Assembly (NCBI GenBank): GCA_009760855.2
Contig: WPIO01000055.1
Coordinates: 2,316,001-2,380,000, forward strand
Direction of reading: 5' to 3'
Source: Cristatella mucedo
Lineage: Eukaryota > Bryozoa > Phylactolaemata > Cristatellidae
DNA length: 64,000 nt
Positions 54,517 through 64,000 of this stretch are shown here, piece after piece (the stretch's first letter is position 1; each line of letters opens with the position of its first letter). The notes beneath the pieces were generated by a model. It was not told the origin of the DNA. It ran no database searches and worked only from the letters and a program-made list of their open reading frames with translations. The position numbers and the translations under genes are program-made.

Positions 54517-54840
54517 TTTGTGCTCGCGTCATCAACAACCTACTTAGAAACAGACCTAGTGGGAGATTACCTTCAAGAAATAGCACAAATCCTGAGCATC
54601 TAGCTTAAAAATTGGCTAAAAATGTTAGCTATATTAACTCTTTTTATACAACTGCATCATTTCAAAGTATATTTAAAGCTGACATATATTATTAAGTGAT
54701 GTGAGCTATACTATATATTTATTTTCTCTAGTAAATGCGCCGATTATAAATATATATTTAAACCAGCATTCGTTAAAATGATTTTCTTCGCTCTTTTTTC
54801 GGCGCGATGTCGTCCTGCGATATATTGTCGGGTGACCGTG
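54517..54840 (-). repeat. Terminal block of the foldback-like element (copy B)
   Basis: Reverse complement of the block at 12060-12380, including the 23-base and 17-base exact matches. Confidence 0.75.
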
Positions 54841-55361
54841 CGCGTATTTATCAGACCTTTGTAGAATATACGTATACATGTCTTAAAGCTAAAAAGAGTT
54901 AACACAATCGATCCTTTCCACGTGCTTTAAGAGACTGCGCGACTCGGGTATGACGAAATTCTTTGCCGGGGGCGGGGGGGGGCATCGCGCGTTACGAGTC
55001 TTGCTCTTCCGTAGACCCAAACTCAAAGCTTCGCCCACTCTTGCTATTCGCGCTAAATGCTTTCGTTGAAATACGCACAATACGTTGAATTTGCACAGCG
55101 GCTGCATCTACAAAAAACTTCCTGTGAGCATCCGGTAGCCGCTGCAACATTCACTCGAAGAAACCGACGTCTCTTGCATTTCGAGCTTTCACTTTCGAAA
55201 AAGCACGTGTGCGTTTTATACGCAAACGTCGCCGCTCCTTTAATCGTGGGGGTGCCTATTCAAGCTCATCGAGCAGGGAGATATTTCGCAGCTTTGCACC
55301 AGTCGAACGAAGCTAGCTCCGCGATCGATCTTATCACGCAGTTCTGTCCCCGAGTCTCAGC
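54841..55361. other. No gene seen
   Basis: Unique sequence; contains a poly-G run at 54966-54979. Confidence 0.4.
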
Positions 55362-55500
55362 GCAGGGGTAAGGTGCTCGCTCTCCACGACCCAGGTAGTG
55401 GGTTCGACTCCTGTAGTGGTTCCTTTCCACTGCAGGCGCTGACGCGAAGGCTCTTCTGCTGCTACAGAAATGAGGCTGTTAACTGTTAAATCAGCTTAAT
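55362..55500 (+). mobile_element. SINE-A, diverged
   Basis: Head gcaggggtaaggtgctcgc, B box gggttcgactcctg, a shortened hairpin (cctgtagtgg / ccactgcagg), ggctcttctgctgctac and gctgttaaatcagct. Confidence 0.8.
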
Positions 55501-55977
55501 TTTTTTTTGCTTTTTTTTTCATTAGCTAAAAAGGGGCGCGTAATATTCCGGTTCATCGAAAAGAAGAGCTACAAACGCCTTATTTGCTTCAATACCACGT
55601 CATCCACAGGTCAAAATTGTTGTGCTGGAACACGTGCTCGAACACGCTCTGAGCTCAACTGTTCTACAATAGTAGCTCTCACAGAGCCAGTGCAGAGTCG
55701 CGTCCGGGTTAGACAATCTGGATGGGCCGCCGAAAGCCGGCGACACGTGCGACAGCTAGCTGGCTCCGCAGGCTAGCGCGGTCCGGCGCTACAGACTACC
55801 GCTAGGCGGCGCTTTTGGCCACCGCCGGCAAGGGCTGCAGTCTAGAGGTATCACATATGCTAATTTGCGGTCTTTGCACTTTGAGCTCCCTTCTCCCGGG
55901 GCGGGGCACGTTCGCATTTATCACCGCGGTCGTGTCGCGCGGGAGTGTGGAGGCATTCATGTCGCGCGGAAGTGTAA

Positions 55978-56085
55978 AAATAATAATAATAATAATAATA
56001 ATGCACTTGATAAAGGACCCTCAGAGAACTCAATCGCTTTCTAGGCGCTTTACATTTGCTGCAAAGGGAAACGCGATTGAAGTGT
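55978..56085 (-). mobile_element. LINE-1 tail-only copy
   Basis: Reversed ATA repeat, cacttgataaaggaccctca, tctaggcgctttacatttgc, gggaaacgcgattgaa. Confidence 0.85.
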
Positions 56086-57179
56086 GAAGGCATTCTGACG
56101 TCATGTCGCTTGAATAACCTTTTCAAGTTCAGACAGAGCTCGAGTAGCAGGATGCTCGGTCGAAAAGGTGCTCTTGCGAGACTCACTGCCTGCCAAATAC
56201 TAACAAGATCGAGTCACGTGTAGGAAAATTCAACCGAAACGAATGAACGGCACTTCCAAAATAAATCGGTTTTCATATTTCAGCACACGTTCGAACGCTA
56301 ATCTTGGAAATACCTAATACGCCGTCGCTATTGACGAACTAAAATCCGTCAGCTAGATTTAAATTACTCGCAGCTATTTAAAGTACATATTTTTGCCATA
56401 GTGTGCAATTAAATAGCACGGCCGCTATAAACGTGACAAAAACAGGGGTGAATTGAAGAATTACAGAATTTCATTATATATTCGCGGTAAAATCTCGGGA
56501 AGCTAACAAAGCTGTCGCGCCGAGTACTTCTAAATCTGCTAGCTCATTTCGGAGACTGACAGCATCAAAGCGGCACGCGCCACCGCCTTTCCTCCGTCCG
56601 CGGCCAGTCCGTGGCTCGCGTCGTGTGCGTCTGCTTCGGCAGCGCGAGGCAAACTCGAGTCGAATCGCAGCTCGGACCTGCGGAGCTGCGAGCCAACAAC
56701 AAAGCTGCCGCCGCCGCCGCCGCCGCCGCGCGATCCCGCCGCCGAGCCGGCGATTAGATTCTGCTCATCGGAAATAGTGACCTGAATTCGCGTCGCTCGC
56801 TGTGGCGACGCGGCTTCCGTCATCGGATGGGCGGTTTGCAAGACGCCTAATTTACCAACACGTTCGAATGACGCCTATCTATCGTCGGCTGTGGCACTGC
56901 GGTGGGTCCATCGCGTACCTGACTGCAAATTCCCAATCACTTCCGGTTGCTGGTGTGCACACCCACATGAAGTCTGGGCGAGATGAAGAAGCGGCGGAGA
57001 AGTTTGGACGGATGACGAAGGAATTGCGATCGAGGGTTGTATCTTACTACTGCAGCTCTTGCCTTGCATGCACTACATAAGCAGACTCCCACCCCGCGAT
57101 GCCCATTTCCGTGGAATTAACCGTTGAGTTCGAGAATTAATGCCTAATTTATTTATTGAAACTTTGGCGTCGCGCTTTG
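56086..57179. other. One weak exon candidate, otherwise nothing
   Basis: On the minus strand a frame starting ATG at 56823 reads MTEAASPQRATRIQVTISDE and then a poly-Gly run and SFVVGSQLRR, ending at a possible donor (CGCAG|gtccga, about 56678). It could be a first exon, but I found no partner exon in phase. Confidence 0.3.
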
Positions 57180-57660
57180 TATGTATGTATCTCCGTCAGT
57201 AACTCCACAAAGTCATAAAGACCATGTGGGTGTTACGCAGGAGAGTTTTGTATAGCGCACTCACAGCCTAAGCGGCTTTCGGTACGCATTCGGTAGCCAA
57301 CAGACTTCGTCTCACGCAACAAAGAGAAAGTTGGAAGCATAGCAGAGTCAGGAGAGCAGTTGAGGTAGTGAGTAGCATGGAAGTAGCAGTTCAGGACCGC
57401 TGAAAAAGATGTGCCATAGCCGGCAGTTGGAGAGTAATTGTCGTTGCATAAGAATTGTGGAAGCGAGTTCCACAGTCTAAGACCTGCAGAGCTAAAGCTT
57501 CTGTCGCCAACTCCAACGGTCTTTAAGCGGAGGAATGGGACAGCTAATTTATTGTTCACACAGGACCTGAGGGCGCGAACAGGCTGAAACTGATGCAGCA
57601 GTTCAACTAGGTATGAAGGAGCCAAGCCGTGGCGGGCCTTGTGGGTCAGCGTAAGGACTG
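57180..57660 (-). mobile_element. LINE-2 3' fragment
   Basis: Closely similar to 2072-2540, including the open C-terminal frame (57625-57233, PSYLVELLHQFQPVRALRS). The two copies differ by a small in-frame insertion near 57505. Confidence 0.9.
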
Positions 57661-57744
57661 CCGAGACATTATTCGCGGTTCATGAACAGCGATGACTGGG
57701 AACCGGTTACGTCGCAATCTACGGTTAGCCGGCATAGAAAGCTG

Positions 57745-58035
57745 TCATTATAAGACGACCAAATCAGCTCCGCAGTCAAGTCTACCTACTTTCAGCTACA
57801 TAAAATTGCTAACATTCGGGCTTGTTTAGACAGAGATAGCCACATTTAAAATTGGTCCATGCATTGTTGCCATCTCGTCTCGACGTCTGTAACTCATCGT
57901 CATTGAGCATTCTATCACTAACGATTCAATCACACTTCCCTTGCAGCAAATACGAACTGCCAAGGAAAAGATCTCGAGTTCTCTGAGGAGGCTATAACAA
58001 ATATATTATTACTATTATTATTATTATTATTATTA
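57745..58035 (+). mobile_element. LINE-1 remnant with internal deletion
   Basis: gacgaccaaatcagctccgc ... ctactttcagctacataaaa joins after about 150 bp to the 3' tail (ttctctgaggaggctataac and ATT repeats). Confidence 0.75.
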
Positions 58036-58184
58036 AAGCGCAAGTTATGTGCTCTATATTCGGCTTGCTCGGCTCCGATCGGCTCCGATCGTCGATTCGT
58101 TCTAGGCTTGCTGAGGCAGACAGTTGAGCTCTGATCTGGGCGTCGTACGATGGTTTTGCTGATCTAGGGCTGCTGTTGCTGCTG

Positions 58185-58425
58185 GACACCCGTAGCCCTC
58201 CACGGCTCTCCAATTATTGGCTATGCTATGGATTCAACTGCTCTCATGACTCTGCTACGCTTCCCACTTTCTCTTTATTGCGTGAGATGAAGTCTGTTGG
58301 CTACCGAATGCGTACCGAAAGCCGCTCAGGCTGTGAGTGCGCTATACAAAGCTCTCCTGCGTAACACTTACACGGTCTCCATGGCTTCGTGGAGTTACAG
58401 ATGGAGATACATTACAATACATATG
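58185..58425 (+). mobile_element. LINE-2 3' fragment
   Basis: Plus-strand 3' end: actctgctacgcttcccac, gtctgttggctaccgaatgc, ctctcctgcgtaacactta, gtggagttacagatggagat. Confidence 0.85.
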
Positions 58426-59047
58426 TACTTGTAAAAGTAAGGTGTTGGCGCTCTCTATTTCTACCCTTTTCCGTTACCGTCAGCGTATGTGCGAGCACCG
58501 TCTGTGCTGCGCCTACGAGCAGCTAGCCCTGTACCCTGCCCTAGGAGACTCAGGCATCGCCCGTGTTCGTCGCGTCTGGCCAGTAGCACCCGTAACGTGC
58601 GGCACGTAGCGGCACGAAGGCAGAGGCGCGGCTACGGCGAGCCACTGCAGCATGTTTGAAGCATTAACCATAGAAGCCCGTTACGTGTATTTCCGCTCGA
58701 TTTCCCCTTTGCAAACCTAAATGCACTTCTTGCCCAATTGATAAACTGCTCTGCACGCTGCCACAAACCAGCTCATCCGGACGCTTAATATTCGTACTTG
58801 TTGCCACCGCGTTTAAAGTCGGGCTGCCGGAAGCCTGGGCCGGAAGCTGCTTTCGATGCGCACGCGCACAGAGAGCATCTACTCGGCGACCAATGCTCGG
58901 CGACCAATGCACTGACAGACAGTTCTGCCCAGAAAGGATCCCAATTTGGGAATCGGAAATTAGAGTCGGAGCTCCGTAGACGGAACGTAGGTTGACTGCA
59001 ATCGGAACCTCTCATCGGATGATCACAGTCAAGGTCGCTTGACGAGC
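58426..59047. other. No gene seen
   Basis: Unique sequence without a supported exon. Confidence 0.4.
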
Positions 59048-59178
59048 TGGTGTGACCCAGTGGTTTAGGTGCTCGCCCCGACCGAGGTCGTGGGTTCGAG
59101 CCGTGAGGCGTATGTGAAGCACCTGAATAGAGCGTAAGTTCTCATAAAGTGTTAGACAAATGAATTATTATTATTAAT
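59048..59178 (+). mobile_element. SINE-B
   Basis: Head gctggtgtgacccagtggtt (A-box like), B box gtgggttcgagccgtg, gaagcacctgaatagagcg, gtgttagacaaatgaatta and ATT tail. Confidence 0.85.
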
Positions 59179-59569
59179 ATTTTTAAGGTCACGCGCTTCA
59201 ACCGAAGCCTTTCGGGGTTGAACTTTGAGCACTCACTGTTTGTCCAAGCAGCCACCAAGGTCACGGACTTCAAAGGTCACTGCAAGGCCACTGACCTCTC
59301 ATCGCCGTGAGGTTCACGCTTGCTGAGCTTCCTACTTACCCACCCCCCACCCACCCCATTGTTCAGTGTCCGGCCCATTCACGAGCGGTAGACATTCGAG
59401 GCGCGCGGCGTAAGCGAGGGGAAGTCGGGTCGGCGGAAGTCGGGAAAGCTAGCGGAAGTCGGGTCGGCGGAAGGACCGCAAGGAAATTACGACGGCGGAC
59501 AACAGGCGGCCAAATGCTTACTCTGCGGTAGCCGGGCGCGTACAGTTAAGTTCAGTGGGTAGGTAGGGA

Positions 59570-59635
59570 TACGGACACCCCCCCCCGGACTTTTCTCCCC
59601 TGGGGTAGGACATTTCCTCCCCCCCAGTATGGAAA
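59570..59635. repeat. C-rich arm of a distant inverted repeat
   Basis: A poly-C run, ggacttttctcccct and ggggtaggacatttcc are matched in reverse at 60190-60235. Confidence 0.75.
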
Positions 59636-59719
59636 TGTGATATAAACTTGATATAAACTTATATATACTTGATATATACTTGATATAAACTGCTCTTCTT
59701 TGCCGTGCAGTACACTTCA

Positions 59720-60088
59720 TCATCATCATCGAACAAATTGCTCTATTTTTTATAAGTTAGTGGTTGTGTGTAAAAATTGCGTGTTTGTAATAGAATGTAT
59801 ACTAATAATTAATAATATGATATTTTTAACGTCTAATACGTCTTATTATCCCTTACTTTGTCTCATATTTTGGGTAATACGGGTGTAGTGGTGACTAAAT
59901 AGGGTGTTGTTTTACGTCCAGAGGGTTTTAATAATGTTAAAACCGAATTAGAGGGTCGTGAACAGGTTTTCTATGCTCTAGTTAAGAAAATATCCGATTT
60001 GTAAATAAAAAATCGTACTTCGCGGAAGTTCAACTATCACGGCCGAGTCCGGAACCGATTAACCGCGATAAACGAGGGACGACTGTAT
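59720..60088 (-). mobile_element. Tigger/pogo-type (Tc1/mariner superfamily) transposon end
   Basis: Read on the minus strand from 60087: TA then cagtcgtccctcgtttatcg, cggttaatcggttccgg, ccgcgaagtacgatttttta, agcatagaaaacctgttcac, ctggacgtaaaacaacaccc. This is the widespread terminal sequence of Tigger-like elements, as I recall it. The other end and any transposase are absent. Confidence 0.7.
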
Positions 60089-60099
60089 GTATCTGTTTT

Positions 60100-60175
60100 A
60101 ATAATAATAATAATAATAATGCACTTAATAAAGCGCCCCAGAGAACTCAATCTCTTTCTAGGTGCTTTCTTAGTT
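60100..60175 (-). mobile_element. LINE-1 tail-only copy
   Basis: ATA repeat, gcacttaataaagcgccccag, ctctttctaggtgctttct. Confidence 0.8.
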
Positions 60176-60189
60176 ATACATTTATCAAC

Positions 60190-60265
60190 ATAGGGGGAAA
60201 TGTCCTACCCCGCGGAGAATGTCCGGGGGGGGGGAAATGTCCTAGGGTTCACCGGGGGGGGGGAA
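60190..60265. repeat. G-rich arm of the inverted repeat, with tandem units
   Basis: Repeats of the type gggggaaatgtccta; the first unit (ggaaatgtcctacccc) is the reverse complement of the arm at 59570-59635. Confidence 0.75.
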
Positions 60266-60913
60266 TGTCTGGGGGGGACGTCTTGTGGAGAAAGTCTCCT
60301 ACAACCGGGTGGGTGGGTGGTTGGCGGAGGCATTTCGGCTGCGAACGAATAGCAGGGAGGGGCAGCGTCCGTGGAACGGCGAGCTACGGTGAGCTGTCAC
60401 GTGACCAGACTAGCCTCGCCCGAGGCGGCGGCGGCGGGGGGGGGGGCGAGCCGTTGCCGCTTGCTTACCGCATCGAGGTGGCTAGGGACGGCAGCATTCA
60501 TGATCGGCTGCTGCGCCTCCACAGCGAGAGGGCGCACCACTGCTTCCGGTTCGCCGCTGTCTCCTGCGCACGTAAGGTTTCGTGGCTCGTACGCCACTCG
60601 AAAAAGCGCCACCGCTCCCGCTCCCACCCCCCCCCCGAGCAGCCGAGCTGCGAGTCCGAGCTGCGAGTCCGCTCCTAAGCGCGCGCGCGCGCTTTCGAGC
60701 GGCGGCTGCGGCGGCACTTACGCAGTCCTTGCCCGCCGTCGTGTGCTTCGAGCAGCTTCGAATTTCCCTCGTCGTCGTGCAGGCTCGGGCTCAGGCCTGA
60801 GGCTCTGGCGGGCCGCCTGCGCGGCGCCGCCGCAGCGCGACGTCGCGCGCAGGCGGCCTTGTCCTTGCTCGCCTCCGCCGGAAGAAGCTTCGCGCGCTGC
60901 CGGCGCAAGAGAG

Positions 60914-60990
<77 letters not shown>

Positions 60991-61797
60991 CGTGAGCCAG
61001 CGCCCGCCCACCCCGCCCCGCCCCGCCGGCTGGCGACTACGGTCGCCGCTTGGCAAGACCTTGCACGAGAAGCTGCACATTCGAATGGACGAGCGAGCGC
61101 TTCGCTGAAATAATGCAGCAGCAGCGCCCTGCTCGCCGTGACCTTGTGACCCGACTCGCAGCGACCTTGCACTTCTAAACAGAGGCGGATGCGCAGCGAT
61201 CCTAATCAGTTCGTTGCACGTCACCGTTCCCATCAGTTCGTTGCACACCGTTGACCATCGATCCTCGACTAGAGGAAGACGTCTAATTAATGTGTGGCCA
61301 GCGACTTCGGCGCGGACGCCGCCAGCGACAGTCGCGGCTTACCAGACTAGTCGCGTGACAGGGGCGCGGTGGGTGGTCGCTGCAGCTCCGTCCACTCTGC
61401 TCAGTCTGAGAGCTCCGGTGTGCCAGCGGACTGTCGAAGCTGACCTCTGCGCATTTCCATTAGATTTCTTTGCTAATATTCGCGATCGCTCACGGCTGCA
61501 AATGAACCTTCATCAGCGTGTTGCTCCGCATACCCTACCGACCGCTGTACCGCCGCCTGCGCTCAACTTTGAGGCTATGGCCAAGATGAAACTCAAACTC
61601 AGATCGATTATAATCGATCTGAATTTGATATTCCTCTTGGCCGGATAAAAGACAAATTGAGCAGATGCTTAGAAGTATATACATCCGCTCGATTAGGCTT
61701 TCTTTTGGCTTGCTGCAGAGTCGTAATAATAGTCATCATCATCATAATCATCATGCGTCATGCGTTTGATGTAGAGCCCTCAGAGAGCTCAATTTCT
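60266..61797. other. CpG-rich stretch; no gene called
   Basis: Arg/Ala-rich open frames on both strands cross a (TA)n(GA)n microsatellite at 60915-60987 and lack domains. Confidence 0.4.
60915..60987. repeat. (TA)n(GA)n compound microsatellite
   Basis: About 25 bp TA followed by about 48 bp GA. Confidence 0.95.
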
Positions 61798-61962
61798 TTG
61801 ATGGCACACTAGGTAAGGCGGTTGCTTTCGCGACCTCGGTCCCGAGGTCGTGGGTTCGATTCCTGCAGTGGGCGATTCTTTATCGCCACTGCAAGCGGTT
61901 GTGATAGCCGTAAAGGCTCTTCTGTCGCTATACAAAAAGAGGCTGTTTAATCAGCTAATAAT
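61798..61962 (+). mobile_element. SINE-A, near full length
   Basis: Head ttgatggcacactaggtaag, B box gggttcgattcctg, hairpin gcagtgggcgattctttatc, ggctcttctgtcgctatac, gctgtttaatcagct, ATA tail. Nearly identical to the 20354 copy. Confidence 0.9.
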
Positions 61963-61964
61963 AA

Positions 61965-62580
61965 TAATAATAATATTGCACTTGATAAAGCGCCCTCAGA
62001 GAACTTAATCTCTTTCTAGGCGCTTTACATTTGCTGCAAAGTGATACGCAATAGAATAGTAAGTAAAATCATGCTTGAAAAACAAACAAAATGAATAACA
62101 TGGTTAGGGGTTACATGCACTGGGTCAGCATGCAAATGTGGTTAGTGGCAGCATGAACAGTGTCAGCACGCATAAGCACATTGAGGACGAATCACAAGGA
62201 CCCACTAAATGCTGTCCTAAATAGGTATGTTTTTAAGTTTCTTTTAAATGTGGTCAGGTCAGGGGATGTTCTGATGCAGGTCGGGAGGGAGTTCCAGGCT
62301 GTGGGAGCATACGAGCTAAATGCACGGTCTCCAAAGGATTTAAGGTTTGTACGAGGTATTTCTAGACTGTTGGATTCCGAAAAGCGAGTGGTACGATGCT
62401 TTGCCTGATGGGGTAGTATATCTGAAAGATAGGCTGGAGCCATAGAATGAAGAGACCTAAAAGTGAGCGACAAAACCTTGAAGTCAATCCGTTGCTTGAC
62501 TGGTAACCAGTGCAGGTCGGCGAGAAGTGGAGTAATGTGGCAACTGCGACGCTCACGACAGACAAGCCTAGCTGCAGAAT
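61965..62580 (-). mobile_element. LINE-1 family, 5'-truncated
   Basis: Reversed copy beginning with its ATA tail, adjoining the SINE-A tail. It ends abruptly at about 62580 after gacaagcctagctgcaga. The C-terminal frame (62473-62192) is open. Confidence 0.9.
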
Positions 62581-63999
<1,419 letters not shown>

Positions 64000-64000
64000 T

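Larger units (their letters stand above)
53530..54840. mobile_element. Foldback-like satellite element, copy B
   Basis: A forward monomer (acggtctccgacggcctggg ... agccagcctccctac) is followed at 53745-53784 by a perfect 19-bp hairpin, then reversed monomers (ggaggccat cores near 53965-54000, 54175 and 54350) and finally the terminal block at 54517-54840 shared with copy A. The left end is lost into a microsatellite. The element is shorter than copy A but has the same order from the inversion outward. Confidence 0.7.

Overview
The window is nuclear DNA from an animal, probably an invertebrate. It has GT-AG introns, an FBXO33-type F-box gene and an ARFRP1-type GTPase gene, several non-LTR retrotransposon families, tRNA-derived SINEs, a Tigger/pogo transposon end, long dinucleotide microsatellites and no prokaryotic gene organisation. 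I cannot place it in a phylum from sequence alone.

Genes. (1) A minus-strand gene runs from about 8.86 kb towards the left edge. Four short exons with matching splice phases (8855-8752, 5827-5712, 4403-4311, 1405-1332) encode a small charged, probably coiled-coil protein I do not recognise; its 3' end is not resolved. A full-size but broken LINE sits in its first coding intron, with its tail about 25 bp from the splice donor. (2) A complete five-exon FBXO33-like gene lies on the plus strand at 19626-27308; its phases agree throughout and give 587 residues. (3) An intronless ARFRP1-like small GTPase lies at 34756-35364 (possible upstream Met at 34726). (4) In a very GC- and CpG-rich block (about 42.6-53.0 kb), a 1.9-kb minus-strand open exon (53034-51093) ends in a strong donor and may continue at 49514-48919, encoding a disordered Ala/Ser/Pro/Arg-rich protein. 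This is a candidate only.

Repeats dominate the rest. LINE-1 (my name, L2/CR1-like) ends in a conserved GCGCTTTATCAAGTGCATTATT tail and occurs as long copies (6.1-8.7, 29.2-30.7, 39.6-41.2, 44.3-45.2, 46.9-47.9, 62.0-62.6 kb) and many tail-only scraps. LINE-2 is a second family (2.1-3.1, 15.9-17.8, 57.2-57.7 kb and fragments). SINE-A and SINE-B both carry a polymerase III B box; SINE-B shares the LINE-1 tail, while SINE-A has a different tail and a conserved hairpin.

The most unusual element is present twice (about 12.06-15.90 kb and 53.53-54.84 kb). Diverged monomers of about 170 bp are arrayed in one direction, then flip at a palindrome and continue in the opposite direction. The outer end of each copy carries the same non-monomer terminal block, in opposite orientation in the two copies. 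This looks like a foldback-type mobile element built from satellite monomers.

Feature limits for old repeats are approximate (about 10-30 bp); exon limits are given to the base where splice signals and phase agree.
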